Assembly (NCBI GenBank): GCA_965212125.1
Contig: OZ243045.1
Location: 744,001-808,000 of the forward strand
Source: CAYRJD01 sp965212125
GTDB lineage: Bacteria; Actinomycetota; Acidimicrobiia; Acidimicrobiales; Poriferisodalaceae
Reading direction: 5' to 3'
DNA: 64,000 nucleotides
This document shows positions 8,428 to 17,713 of the stretch, piece after piece; position 1 is the first letter of the stretch; each line of letters begins with the position of its first letter. Made by a program: the position numbers and the translations under genes. The notes under the pieces were generated by a model. That model was not told the origin of the DNA and made no database searches. It saw nothing but the letters and a program-made list of their open reading frames with translations.

Positions 8428-8934
8428 ATGACCGTTGTACATGAGCCAGTGCCTGACTGGGATGAGCCCGGCGCATTAGAGCGCCAGCGGATCATGGGTG
8501 CGGCAAGCAGTGTCGCAATGGTTGGGGTTTCGGCCAAGCAGGCACGGCCCAGCAATTTCGTTGCCACTTATCTGACCGGCAGCAGCACCGATTACGACGT
8601 GTATTTCGTCAATCCGATGGCCGATGAGATCCTGGGGCAGAAGTGCTACGGGTCGTTGGCGGATCTGCCAGTTGTGCCGGATCTTGTGGATGTGTTCCGC
8701 AAGCCAGATGATTTGCCGGAGGTGGCCGAAGAAGCCATAGCGATAGGGGCGAAGGCCTTCTGGGCGCAGCTTGGCTTGTGGAGCGTGCCCGCTGCAAGCC
8801 TGGCCGCTAACGCTGGCTTGGATGTTGTGATGGACCGCTGCCTGAAAATAGAGCACGCCCGCTTCCACGGCGGCTTGCATCTGGCAGGGTTCAACACTGG
8901 TGTAATCAGCTCGCGTCGAACTCAGGAGAACTGA
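8428..8934 (+). CDS. CoA-binding (YccU-type) protein
   Basis: 168 aa. Rossmann CoA-binding domain of the succinyl-CoA-synthetase alpha type: VAMVGVSAKQARPSNFVATYL near residue 30, YDVYFVNPMADEILGQKCYGSLADLP, then VDVFRKPDDLPEVAEEAIAIGAKAFWAQLG. These small stand-alone proteins bind CoA, but their reaction is not defined. It sits between metY and the thioredoxin-NHL lipoprotein with 20- and 2-base gaps, so all three are one transcript by spacing. Confidence 0.87.
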   Translation: MTVVHEPVPDWDEPGALERQRIMGAASSVAMVGVSAKQARPSNFVATYLTGSSTDYDVYFVNPMADEILGQKCYGSLADLPVVPDLVDVFRKPDDLPEVAEEAIAIGAKAFWAQLGLWSVPAASLAANAGLDVVMDRCLKIEHARFHGGLHLAGFNTGVISSRRTQEN

Positions 8935-8936
8935 CT

Positions 8937-11075
8937 GTGTTAGCTAAAAAGCGTTTCGGGCGTGTGCTCGTTTGGTTGGTGGCTTTGGTGGTGTTGGTTG
9001 CCGCCTGCTCCAGTTCAACTTCGGCGTCAGACGCAGCAGCCGACGGCGAGTCGGCCAGCGAGGATGGTTCGGGCGGCGACGGCACCGGCGGCACCTCTGG
9101 CGACGGCACCGACGGCGAGGTAACGATTACTTACGGCGGCACCGATCCCGCCCCTGAGTTCCCACCCGGCTTGGACTGGTTCAACGTGAGTCGCCCATTG
9201 TCAATAGTCGGCGACCTGCGCAACAAAATCGTGCTGCTTGACTTTTGGACGCAAGGTTGCGTCAACTGCCTGCACGTCATCCCCGACCTGAAGCGCTTGG
9301 AAGCGGAGTATCCCGATGAGCTAGTGGTGGTCGGCGTTCATTGGGCGAAGTTTGACTCCGAGCGCACCACGCCAGCCATCGATCAAGCGGTACGCCGCTA
9401 CGGGATTGAGCATCCGGTGGTGAACGACGAGTTTGAGCTGCTGCGCAACATGTACGGGGTGCGAGCCTGGCCCACGCTGGTACTGATTGATCCACGTGGC
9501 AATGTTGTAGGGCAGCACGCAGGCGAAGGCGTTTACGACCTGTTTGAGCCGATCATCAGCACCATGGCCGACGAGTTCGGCCGAGCCGGCGAAATAAGCG
9601 CCACACCGTTAGGCGACTTATTGCAGGTCAGCGGCGCGTTGCCGACGGTGCTTAGCTTCCCGGGCAAGGTGCTGGCAGACGAGGCCAACGACCGCCTCTT
9701 TATTGCGGACACTGGTCATCACCGCGTGCTGGTAGCCGATCTGTCTGGCGAACTGATTGACGTGATCGGCAATGGTTCACGGGGCACCGCTGGTGGCAGC
9801 TTTGAGGAGACGCAGTTTTCACGCCCGCAGGGCATGGCGCTGTCGGCCGATGGGAACACTCTTTACATCGCCGACCGCGAGAACCACACGATTCGCTCGG
9901 CAAACCTCACCCGCCGTGAGGTAAGGACAATTGTCGGCACGGGCGAACCGACAAACGTTTTCCGACCTGGAATAGGAACCGACGTCGCGCTCGCTTCGCC
10001 CTGGGATCTGCACCGCGAGGGCAGATCGCTGTTTATTGCGGGGGCGGGGCGCCATCAGCTTTGGCGCCTTGATCTGGAAACCGGAAGGGTTGACCTCTTT
10101 GCCGGAACCGGTGGTGAAGGCATTGAAGACGGGCCGCGCCTGGCCGCAACCTTGTCGCAACCTTCCGGGTTGGCTGTCAGCAACGGGATGCTTTATTTCA
10201 CCGACCCCGAGGCGAGTGCGGTGCGCGCCGTTTCGCTGCGCCTAGACGGCGAGCTGAGAACCTTGATTGGTGAGGGGCTGTTTTCGTGGGGCGATGAGGT
10301 GGGCACCTTCGCAGAAACACAGCTGCAGCATGCGATCGGTATTGAAATAGTTAACGAGAATCAGGCCTACATCGCTGACACGTATAACCACCGGATCAAG
10401 CTGTTAGATCTGACGGCGCAGACCTCAAGCGTGGTGGCGGGCGACGGTTCTGCCGGGCTGACCGGCGGCCAAGGCGCCGCTGTGCGCTTCTCAGAGCCCA
10501 GCGGTCTGAGCGCAACCTCTAGCACGCTCTACATCGCCGACACCAACAATCATCGCATCCGCACGCTGGATTTAGCCAGCGGTGAGGTGTCAACCGTGGC
10601 GCTATCAAACCTTGACCTGGCGGTGATAACGGTGGTCAGCATTGCGCACGACGAGGTGGTTTTGTCGCCGCAGACGGTCTCGCCCGGCGATCTGACGATT
10701 GTGGCCGACTTTGAGCTGCCCTCCGACTACAAGTACAACACCGATGGGCGCTTCACCTTCGCTTGGAGCAGCGACCTTGCTGCGCTAAAAGCCGTTGATG
10801 AGCCTCTCTATGAGGCGATGGGCCCGGAGACGCCCATTCGCTTTCGGGTCAGCCTGAGTGCTGACGACCTGGTTGAGATAGACGCTTTTGTGCTGGAAGC
10901 CACCGCAACGGTGTTTTATTGTCCGGCGGTTGATGAGGCGTTTTGCTTGGTGCGTGATGTGACCTTCACCGCGCCCATAGAAGTGGTCAACGACGGATCT
11001 GGCGGAAATGTAATCAACCTGATGCATGTGCTTCCGTCGGCCGAAGATCTAGAGCAGCGCCTGGACCTTGGCTAG
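8937..11075 (+). CDS. Thioredoxin-like/NHL-repeat lipoprotein (NHLRC2-like)
   Basis: 712 aa, GTG start two bases after the previous stop. It has a signal peptide with lipobox VAAC (Cys24), then a Gly/Asp/Ser linker to about residue 62. The thioredoxin-like domain (about 75-215) has a WTQGCVNCLH active site with Cys108 and Cys111. Several NHL beta-propeller blades follow (about 235-530), seen as repeated ANDRLFIADTGHHRVL / LYIADRENHTIRS / AYIADTYNHRIK / LYIADTNNHRIR. The C-terminal beta domain (about 560-712) has two Cys. The order matches NHLRC2-type proteins. Placement outside the membrane suggests thiol-disulfide work on secreted proteins with a propeller for target binding (inference). Confidence 0.88.
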   Translation: MLAKKRFGRVLVWLVALVVLVAACSSSTSASDAAADGESASEDGSGGDGTGGTSGDGTDGEVTITYGGTDPAPEFPPGLDWFNVSRPLSIVGDLRNKIVLLDFWTQGCVNCLHVIPDLKRLEAEYPDELVVVGVHWAKFDSERTTPAIDQAVRRYGIEHPVVNDEFELLRNMYGVRAWPTLVLIDPRGNVVGQHAGEGVYDLFEPIISTMADEFGRAGEISATPLGDLLQVSGALPTVLSFPGKVLADEANDRLFIADTGHHRVLVADLSGELIDVIGNGSRGTAGGSFEETQFSRPQGMALSADGNTLYIADRENHTIRSANLTRREVRTIVGTGEPTNVFRPGIGTDVALASPWDLHREGRSLFIAGAGRHQLWRLDLETGRVDLFAGTGGEGIEDGPRLAATLSQPSGLAVSNGMLYFTDPEASAVRAVSLRLDGELRTLIGEGLFSWGDEVGTFAETQLQHAIGIEIVNENQAYIADTYNHRIKLLDLTAQTSSVVAGDGSAGLTGGQGAAVRFSEPSGLSATSSTLYIADTNNHRIRTLDLASGEVSTVALSNLDLAVITVVSIAHDEVVLSPQTVSPGDLTIVADFELPSDYKYNTDGRFTFAWSSDLAALKAVDEPLYEAMGPETPIRFRVSLSADDLVEIDAFVLEATATVFYCPAVDEAFCLVRDVTFTAPIEVVNDGSGGNVINLMHVLPSAEDLEQRLDLG

Positions 11076-11078
11076 CGA

Positions 11079-12593
11079 GTGCTAGCTAGCCAGCCGATTG
11101 AGCCCGTGTCGATTGAGCCCGTGTCGATCAAGCCCGTGCCGATTAAACGCAAGACCATCAGCAGGCTGCTTGCGGCTGCCGCGGTTCTTGCGGGACTGGC
11201 TTTCGGGACGCAGGTTCTAGGCGCGCAAACCGCACAGGCGCAAACCCCCGAAACGACCCCTGAAACAGGCCCTGAAACAGAATCGCCGCTTGTGGCAATC
11301 TTGCGCGGCCCGGGTGAGATCGGCTACTGGCTGGTAACTGCCAACGGTGAGGTTGAGGTAGCCGGCACCGCAATAGTGCCAACGTGGGACCCGCTAGACA
11401 TTTCGGAGCCAGTTGTAGGAGCTCGCATTGGCGCCCCGGGAGCGCTAGGCATTTGGCTGCAGCTGAGCGACGGCAGCGAGGTTGCGGTGGGCGACCCCGG
11501 TCCAAACATCGACATCTCCGGTGATCGCCCCGTCGGCTGGCTGGTTGGCATGTCCACCCGGCAGTTGTTGCGGGGTTCTTGGTGGCCCGATATTGACACC
11601 GCTTGCACCGCAGAGCTGCCAACCAGAGTTCGGGTGGGGCAGCTAATCATGCCGTCGCTCACCGAGGTGAATTTCGGTGCGGCAGCCGTGCTGGCACGCA
11701 CTCATCAGATTGGCGGCATCTTGCTAGAGGGCAGCGCAACCCCGCACATTTGGCGCCGCATCGACGAGCTGCAAGAACTGTCCGGGCGAGTTCGGTTGCT
11801 GTTTGCGGTGGATGAGGAAGGCGGCACCGTTCAAAGATTGCGTGGGGTGTTGCCGCGTCTACCGTCAGCGTCGGCGCAAGTGCGGCGAACTCTTGAGCAG
11901 GTAACGCGGGCGGCGCGCGATCACGCCTTTGCGATGGCCGAGCTGGGGTTCAATGTCAATCTTGCGCCGGTCCTTGACGTGGGTGGGGGTCCCGGCATTG
12001 GCAGTCGTTCGTTCAGCGAAGACCCATCCATAGTTACCGAATACGGGGTCGCAACCGTTAACGGCATCTCCGACGGCGGGGTGCTGGCAGTGGTGAAACA
12101 TTTCCCCGGCCATGGTGGCGCGAGCGCCGACACACATAGGCGCCTAGCGGTTACCGACGACATTGACGCACTCAAAGCCCGCGACCTAACGCCGTTTACT
12201 GCTGCCATCGGAACCGAGCGGGCCGCAGTAATGATCGGTCACCTAGTGGTGCCCGGCCTTACCAACGGGTTGCCTGCCACGCTGTCGCCAGAGGCTGTGA
12301 CGGGGCTGCTGCGTGAAGAGCTTGGGCACGGCGGGCTGGTGGTTAGCGACTCGCTGACGATGCGTGCCATCGCTGACCAGTGGAGCGTTGCTGCGGCTGC
12401 GCCTTTGGCGGTTGCGGCTGGGATCGATCTGACGCTCGTTGGCGGGCTGACCGATGCCAGGGCGGCGTTCAATTCGCTCACGGACGCAGTAAACGACGGT
12501 CGGATAAGCCAGGCACGCCTGAACCAAGCGGCGACCAATGTGTTGCGCTCTAAGGGCGTCTATTCGTGCAGTTTGGTCGGGCGCACGGGCTAG
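11079..12593 (+). CDS. Secreted GH3 beta-N-acetylhexosaminidase-like protein
   Basis: 504 aa from the GTG at 11079. In-frame GTGs at 11106, 11121 and 11136 (one per repeat unit) also begin before the signal peptide; 11136 gives a compact KRK n-region, hydrophobic core and AQA cleavage site. After an N-terminal segment with a degenerate GYWLV...GEVEVAG-type repeat (about residues 65-150), the GH3 domain carries the NagZ loop KHFPGHGGASADTHRRL with its Asp-His dyad and the nucleophile Asp in VVSDSLTM. Such enzymes remove N-acetylglucosamine from muropeptides or glycans outside the membrane. The stop of the upstream gene lies three bases before the first GTG. Confidence 0.87.
   Translation: MLASQPIEPVSIEPVSIKPVPIKRKTISRLLAAAAVLAGLAFGTQVLGAQTAQAQTPETTPETGPETESPLVAILRGPGEIGYWLVTANGEVEVAGTAIVPTWDPLDISEPVVGARIGAPGALGIWLQLSDGSEVAVGDPGPNIDISGDRPVGWLVGMSTRQLLRGSWWPDIDTACTAELPTRVRVGQLIMPSLTEVNFGAAAVLARTHQIGGILLEGSATPHIWRRIDELQELSGRVRLLFAVDEEGGTVQRLRGVLPRLPSASAQVRRTLEQVTRAARDHAFAMAELGFNVNLAPVLDVGGGPGIGSRSFSEDPSIVTEYGVATVNGISDGGVLAVVKHFPGHGGASADTHRRLAVTDDIDALKARDLTPFTAAIGTERAAVMIGHLVVPGLTNGLPATLSPEAVTGLLREELGHGGLVVSDSLTMRAIADQWSVAAAAPLAVAAGIDLTLVGGLTDARAAFNSLTDAVNDGRISQARLNQAATNVLRSKGVYSCSLVGRTG
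11097..11141 (+). repeat. Three 15-bp in-frame units, each carrying a GTG start candidate
   Basis: Units 11097-11111, 11112-11126 and 11127-11141 (attgagcccgtgtcg and variants) encode IEPVS, IEPVS, IKPVP. They sit between the upstream stop and the signal peptide of the GH3 gene. Each unit supplies an in-frame GTG, so the true start cannot be fixed from sequence. Confidence 0.85.
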
Positions 12594-12627
12594 TCGTCTG
12601 GTGGACGGGCTAGCCGTCTGGTACGGG

Positions 12628-13821
12628 CTAGTTGTCCGGCAGAGTAACGGTCACCACGGGCGGAATGACTTCGGTTTCCTTGCCCGCCTCGCGCACCACT
12701 TGCGCCCAGGTAAGCCGCCACGTTTCCCAGTTTGCGCCGACGTATGTCGCGTCAAGCATGGCGGCATCAACGCGCACGCCGAAGCGACGCCAGTGCGGAG
12801 TGCTCAAGATGTCCGACCTGGCCGGGCGACTGCCGAAGCGATCGGGGATTCCAAACTGAAACTCCGGCGAGGTTACGAACTCCATAAACAGCCCGGCTGA
12901 GCGCCGGTTGGTCGTGCCGGCGATGATTCCGGCGTAGTTGACGATGCGAACACAGTCGTTCGGCGCCACGCCGATGTTGATTCGCAGTTCTTCCAGCGGC
13001 TGGTGTATGAGGTTCGGTTGATACTGCGCGTAAACCGCAGGCATCCCGGCCGCCCCCCAGGTAATCGATCGGCCAGGAGCAATGCTGCCTCCGAACTGTT
13101 CAAAGTAGCCCTGCTCCCAGGTTGGGGTTAGCACCGCGCCCGAGCGCAGCATCAACGCAAGCACCTGCGGCCAGGGGTCTTGATCTGGGACTTGCTCCGG
13201 AAAGAAGCGCTCAAGCGCAACCATCAGGTAGAGGCCGATCCTGTCCGTGCTGGCATCGGGCAAAACAATCCGTTCGGCTTGTTGCGGATTGCCTAGAACG
13301 GCTACCCCGGTTGGCGGAGGTTCGTCTTGCCGGGTGGTTTCGTCGGGAAAGCGGTCTAGCAAGCGTGGCGCTGTGTTTGTTGGGTCTTGCGGCGGCTGCA
13401 CAAAATGCGACACCGCGTAGTTCACGCAGGCGTCCAGATAGCTGACGGGGATCAGCCAGTCGTTGGGCACGCGCAGCTGCGGATCAATCGTCTCGGGGCG
13501 CAGCGGAGTGTAAGGATCAACCAGCGATTCGTTAATCACGCGCTCCCGATCAAGCGTGTCTATTCCGATGACCACGTCGGCCACCGGATGCGTGTCTGAG
13601 CGGCTCAGCAAGTTAAGAACCTCTGCGCGGTCGCTTGCCCGCTGCACGACCACTCGCAGGCCGGTGCTGTCTTCAAACTCGGCAATGGCGTCGGCTGGCA
13701 TGAGGAAGTCTTCGTGCGCCAGCACTCGTATTGCGCCGGTGATGTCGGAGCCTTGCGTGCAAGCAGAGCCCAGAGCGACTAGCAGCACAAACAAGCCCAC
13801 TAGCCATACCGGGCGCTTCAT
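12628..13821 (-). CDS. Thiamine-type ABC substrate-binding lipoprotein (ThiB/TbpA-like)
   Basis: 397 aa. Signal peptide with lipobox LGSAC (Cys21), then a class II periplasmic-binding fold: IRVLAHEDFLMPADAIAEFEDSTGLRVVVQRASDRAEVLNLL and DVVIGIDTLDRERVINESLVDPYTP are ThiB-like. It starts 19 bp downstream of thiamine pyrophosphokinase, which supports thiamine uptake as its job. No permease or ATPase gene adjoins it, so the rest of the importer must lie elsewhere. The ligand assignment rests on family resemblance plus context. Confidence 0.78.
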   Translation of the reverse strand: MKRPVWLVGLFVLLVALGSACTQGSDITGAIRVLAHEDFLMPADAIAEFEDSTGLRVVVQRASDRAEVLNLLSRSDTHPVADVVIGIDTLDRERVINESLVDPYTPLRPETIDPQLRVPNDWLIPVSYLDACVNYAVSHFVQPPQDPTNTAPRLLDRFPDETTRQDEPPPTGVAVLGNPQQAERIVLPDASTDRIGLYLMVALERFFPEQVPDQDPWPQVLALMLRSGAVLTPTWEQGYFEQFGGSIAPGRSITWGAAGMPAVYAQYQPNLIHQPLEELRINIGVAPNDCVRIVNYAGIIAGTTNRRSAGLFMEFVTSPEFQFGIPDRFGSRPARSDILSTPHWRRFGVRVDAAMLDATYVGANWETWRLTWAQVVREAGKETEVIPPVVTVTLPDN

Positions 13822-13840
13822 AGACGGTGTTTAGCTTGCT

Positions 13841-14644
13841 TCACGGTTTAGTTGTTGTCGGGCTAGTTTTTGTCGGGCTAGTTGCTGACGGGCTGTTCTC
13901 GTGGCCGGCGTCACGCTCGGCGATGATCGCTAGCACGATGCCCTCTGCAACGTGAATCTCGGCGGGCCTGCGATCGGCGGATCTGTCAGCGGCTGGCTCG
14001 TTGCTAAGCCCGCGGCTTGAGTTGGGCAGCAGCGGGTGATCTTCGGTCAGATCCCAACGCAGCCCCGTTGTATTGACACGGGCTGGCCCACCCACCGCTA
14101 GCAGCGTCAAAACCTGGTCGCCAGTCAGATCCAGCGATGTTTTTGTGCCCGCAGTTACGGGGACAACCCGGGCGTTGCCCACATAGGCATCCAGCTTCAG
14201 GCCGTTGTTCGCCCAGCCAGCCAAGCACAGCATCGCAGTTAGAACGTGATCTAAACGACCGGCACCGCCGGATAGCACAACAACACGACCTGGCTTCAGT
14301 CGGCTTGCAAACTCCAAAGCGAGCTCTAGATCGCTCAGATCTTTCGTCGGCGGATGTTGCTCGATAATGCCAGCGCCAGCTGTTGCCTCTTGCCATTGCC
14401 GAACCGCCATCTCCGACACCGAATCCAGATCGCCAACCAACACATCTGGGGTAAAACCCAAAGCTGTCGCGTGCTCAAGCCCGCTGTCGGCGGCTATCAC
14501 GCAGGTTGGCTGCGGTACCGGGCTTGCGTGCGTGGGGTTTGTTGGCAGCACAGCCGTGTTCGGACCGCCGTCAAAAATCCACACACAGGTTGGATCAAGT
14601 GCTCGCAGCGCAGCCGGATCTAGGTCATGTTGCGATGCCGCCAC
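13841..14644 (-). CDS. thiN: Thiamine pyrophosphokinase
   Basis: 267 aa, ATG start. It transfers pyrophosphate from ATP to thiamine in the cytoplasm. Motifs in order: IAADSG, VGDLDS (about residues 90-95), KDLSDLELAL, VVLSGGAGRLDHVL, then a C-terminal substrate domain with TGLRWDL and SRGLSNEP. The C-terminal tail (SPTKTSPTTTKP type) is encoded by a 15-bp tandem repeat and is probably disordered. It is the first gene of a two-gene run with the binding lipoprotein. Its start lies three bases from the divergent PBP start. I found no TPP riboswitch. Confidence 0.9.
   Translation of the reverse strand: MAASQHDLDPAALRALDPTCVWIFDGGPNTAVLPTNPTHASPVPQPTCVIAADSGLEHATALGFTPDVLVGDLDSVSEMAVRQWQEATAGAGIIEQHPPTKDLSDLELALEFASRLKPGRVVVLSGGAGRLDHVLTAMLCLAGWANNGLKLDAYVGNARVVPVTAGTKTSLDLTGDQVLTLLAVGGPARVNTTGLRWDLTEDHPLLPNSSRGLSNEPAADRSADRRPAEIHVAEGIVLAIIAERDAGHENSPSATSPTKTSPTTTKP
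13850..13894 (+). repeat. Three 15-bp units at the thiN 3' end
   Basis: Units 13850-13864, 13865-13879 and 13880-13894 (agttgttgtcgggct and variants) lie in frame in the C-terminal tail of thiN, just before its stop. Confidence 0.8.
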
Positions 14645-14647
14645 CCA

Positions 14648-16966
14648 ATGATTGTGCCTTGTGATTGTGCCCTGACAAGGTGGGCGCAGTCAAAAACACC
14701 GCCGAAAGCGGTACTTTGGAGGTTCTTGCGCTCACTTCGCCGCTTCGCGCGGCTCCCAGTTTTGCTAGTCATCGTGCTGTTATGTGCGGTGTTGCTGGCT
14801 ACTTCAGCATGGGCGATCGGACCGCACCTGTCTCGCACCCTTGACGCGGTTGATCGAGCCCGAACTGAAACCGAACTCGGCTTGCTGCCCGGAGCGTTGC
14901 GCACCAAGGTTTATGACGCGAACGGCGGACAAATAGGCGTCTTGCACTTTGACATTGATCGCGAGCTAATCGAACTAGGCGACGTGGATTCAGACGTAAT
15001 CGCAACGTTGCTCGCAGCCGAAGATGAGAAGTTTTGGGAGCACAACGGCTTTGACCTGCGCGCAACTGTGCGTGCGCTGGTGTCAAATGTTTCGGCGGGC
15101 AACATCTCATCGGGCGGCTCCACCATTACCCAGCAAATCGTGAAACTGCGGGTGGTTGGCAACGAGCGTTCGTTCAACCGCAAGATAAAAGAGGCGGTGC
15201 TAGCGACCCGGCTGGAAGAGGAATACACCAAGACGCAGATTCTTGAGTTCTACCTAAATGAGATCTACTTGGGCAACGGCGCATACGGCATTCAGGTCGG
15301 AGCGGAGACGTATTTCGGTAAAGACGCAAGCGAGCTAGACGTGGGAGACATGGCCTTTTTGGCGGGCTTGATTCGCAGCCCCGGTGTGTTTGACGGCTTT
15401 GAAAAAAACATAGACCTCGTGGCGCGCCGCCGCAGCAGCGTGTTAGAGCAAGCCGAAGAGTCGGGCATTATTTCGTCGGCGCAGCGAGCGGTGTATGAAA
15501 ACCGACCAATCCCGCGTGAGAACTTGTCGCCGGAGCGCACTGAGATTTCCCTGCGGCGAGATTACTTCTTAGATGAGGTAACCACGGCACTGCTTAACCT
15601 GCCGGCTCTTGGTGAGACCAGCGAGTTGCGTTTCAACCAGGTGTTCAACGGCGGGTTGAGGGTTGAGACCACCCTTCAACCACAGCTTGAAGCTCAGATG
15701 AGAGCCGCCATAGCCGAAGAGATCCCCGAAAAAATTGAAACTTTTGAGGTGGCGATGGCAACCGTTGACCCTTCAACGGGCGCAATTTTGGCGTTCATTG
15801 GCGGGCCAGATTTTTCAGACTTGCAGTTCAACCTTGCCACTCAAGGTATGCGCCAGCCGGGCTCCTCTTTTAAGCCGTATGTGCTGGCCACAGCCATTGA
15901 GCAGGCCGGCTACTTGCCGCACGACACCATCAGTGGGAACGGACCATGCACATTCCCCAACCCACCACAAGCGGATTACATGGTTGACAACTTCGGCAAT
16001 GCAAACGGTCAGATTGACACGCTCAGAGCGCAGACGCTTGCCAGCTCCAACTGCGCTTTTGTGCGGTTAGGGATAAAAACAGGTCCGGAACGAATTGCCG
16101 AGATGGCAACCCGTTTGATGGGGCGCTCCGAAGACGAGGCCTTTGAACCATTCTTGTCTTTAGCGCTAGGGGCGCAAGAGGTAACGGTGCTAGAACAGGC
16201 CAGCGCCTATTCAACCTTCATCAACGAAGGCATTCGGATGGAGCCGTACTACATATCTCGCGTGGAAGACAACAACGGGAACCTGCTGTACGAGCATGTC
16301 CCGCGTGGCAGCCAGGTGATATCGCCAGAGACCGCAGCCTTGGTATCGGCGACCCTTGAGGGCAACGTGCAAAGCGGCACCGGAACTAGGGCAAGGCTGA
16401 CAAACGGTCACGAAGCGGCTGGGAAAACGGGCACTGCGCAGGATTTCACCGATGCGTGGTTTACGGGTTTCACGCCGGACTATGCGACAGCGGTGTGGAT
16501 GGGCGACCCGACCGAGAAGGTGTCGATGCGCAACATTCAAGGGCGCAACGGAACAGGCGGCTGGTTGCCAGCGCGCATCTGGGGCAACTACATGAACCGG
16601 GCCTTAGAAAACGCGCCGGTCAGACGGTTGCCGTCTGCTCCACCTGCAGACCGAGCTTCGCAGTATCTGTTTTTGAACGAGGACATCTGCACTGTGAATC
16701 TTTATGGCGTTGATGGCGTGTTGCTGGGCGAGTTTGAGGTGACCTGCGGCATGGTGCAGATTGACCCGGTAACGGGCGAGCTGGTTCCACGCCCGGCAGC
16801 CATTTGCAGCGTGCAGGTTGATACCGGCTACGGGGTGACGCGCCAAGAGTGGCTGCCGTGCGCCGAGGTCGGACCGGAGCACTTGCCGCTGGCGTCTGCT
16901 GACGACGGCGAGGGCGATGGTGCCGGCGATAACGGCGGCGCGGACGGAAGCGAAGGCACGGGCTAG
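14648..16966 (+). CDS. Class A penicillin-binding protein (bifunctional peptidoglycan synthase)
   Basis: About 772 aa from the ATG at 14648; the true start is uncertain (TTG codons further down are possible). A cytoplasmic Arg-rich stretch precedes one membrane segment (LPVLLVIVLLCAVLLATSAW). The GT51 transglycosylase domain shows EDEKFWEHNGFD with the catalytic Glu, GGSTITQQIVK and YLNEIYLGNGAYG. The transpeptidase domain shows SSFKP (SxxK), SSN (SxN) and GKTGTAQ (KTG). The tail is acidic and Gly-rich. It polymerises and cross-links peptidoglycan outside the membrane. It is divergent from thiN and leads a run with the zinc-ribbon gene 14 bases downstream. Confidence 0.9.
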   Translation: MIVPCDCALTRWAQSKTPPKAVLWRFLRSLRRFARLPVLLVIVLLCAVLLATSAWAIGPHLSRTLDAVDRARTETELGLLPGALRTKVYDANGGQIGVLHFDIDRELIELGDVDSDVIATLLAAEDEKFWEHNGFDLRATVRALVSNVSAGNISSGGSTITQQIVKLRVVGNERSFNRKIKEAVLATRLEEEYTKTQILEFYLNEIYLGNGAYGIQVGAETYFGKDASELDVGDMAFLAGLIRSPGVFDGFEKNIDLVARRRSSVLEQAEESGIISSAQRAVYENRPIPRENLSPERTEISLRRDYFLDEVTTALLNLPALGETSELRFNQVFNGGLRVETTLQPQLEAQMRAAIAEEIPEKIETFEVAMATVDPSTGAILAFIGGPDFSDLQFNLATQGMRQPGSSFKPYVLATAIEQAGYLPHDTISGNGPCTFPNPPQADYMVDNFGNANGQIDTLRAQTLASSNCAFVRLGIKTGPERIAEMATRLMGRSEDEAFEPFLSLALGAQEVTVLEQASAYSTFINEGIRMEPYYISRVEDNNGNLLYEHVPRGSQVISPETAALVSATLEGNVQSGTGTRARLTNGHEAAGKTGTAQDFTDAWFTGFTPDYATAVWMGDPTEKVSMRNIQGRNGTGGWLPARIWGNYMNRALENAPVRRLPSAPPADRASQYLFLNEDICTVNLYGVDGVLLGEFEVTCGMVQIDPVTGELVPRPAAICSVQVDTGYGVTRQEWLPCAEVGPEHLPLASADDGEGDGAGDNGGADGSEGTG

Positions 16967-16980
16967 GGTTGGGGCGGATA

Positions 16981-17712
16981 ATGCCCCGGCTTGAGATTCT
17001 CATAGCTTTACAAGACGTTGATCTGAAGCGCGCAAAAATTCAGCACAAGGCGCAAAACCTGCCGCAGCGTGAAACCCTGGCAGAAGCCGAGGCTGAGTCC
17101 CTGGCGCTGGAGCCAGCAGAAGCTGAGCTAGCCGCACAGCTTGAAGCCATTGAAGAGCGCCAGCGCGGCCGCGAAAAAGAATCCGCCCGCCTGAGTCAAA
17201 AAATCCAAGATGACAGCCAGCGTCTCTACGACGGCACCATCACTTCGCCTAAGGAGGCGACCGCTCTCAGTCATGAGATTGAAACCTTGCAAGAGCATCT
17301 GCGCGTTGAGGAAGACGCAGCGCTAGAGCTGATGGAACAGGCCGATCCGATATTTACACAACTTGATGACCTGCACGCAAAGCAAGCAGCATTGACGGAA
17401 CGCAAAGCGGAGTTGCTCGACCAGATAGCGGCCGCCGAAGCCGAAGCCGCCAAGGAAAATGAGGCCGCTTTAGCGCAGCGAAACAAGCTGGTCGCCGCAA
17501 TAGAGGAAGACCTGCTGGCTTTGTATGACAGCTATCAAAAGAACGCAGCTGGCCCGGTCGTCGTGGGATTGCTGGAGGGTGGCGTTTGCACGGCCTGCAA
17601 TCTGAGCATGTCAAGCGGCGAACGTGACCGCATTAAATCTCTAGATATTGACGAGCCGGCGGATTGCCCGGAATGCAGGGCGCTGCTAGTGCGAACCGCT
17701 GGCACCGGCTGA
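16981..17712 (+). CDS. Coiled-coil C4-type zinc-ribbon protein
   Basis: 243 aa, ATG at 16981 after a ggttgggg stretch. Residues about 10-185 form a long coiled coil rich in Glu, Ala, Gln and Lys. The C-terminus has two CxxC pairs (CTAC and CPEC) that bind zinc. This is the family of mycobacterial Rv2229c and chlamydial CT398, whose role is not settled. In actinobacteria it commonly sits beside a histidine phosphatase/RNase H gene and rnpB, as here. Confidence 0.88.
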   Translation: MPRLEILIALQDVDLKRAKIQHKAQNLPQRETLAEAEAESLALEPAEAELAAQLEAIEERQRGREKESARLSQKIQDDSQRLYDGTITSPKEATALSHEIETLQEHLRVEEDAALELMEQADPIFTQLDDLHAKQAALTERKAELLDQIAAAEAEAAKENEAALAQRNKLVAAIEEDLLALYDSYQKNAAGPVVVGLLEGGVCTACNLSMSSGERDRIKSLDIDEPADCPECRALLVRTAGTG

Positions 17713-17713
17713 C

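Noticed and set aside
13822..14700. TPP riboswitch near thiN or the thiamine-binding lipoprotein
   Set aside because: Gaps are 19 and 3 bases, and no CUGAGA-type or other TPP core sequence was seen.
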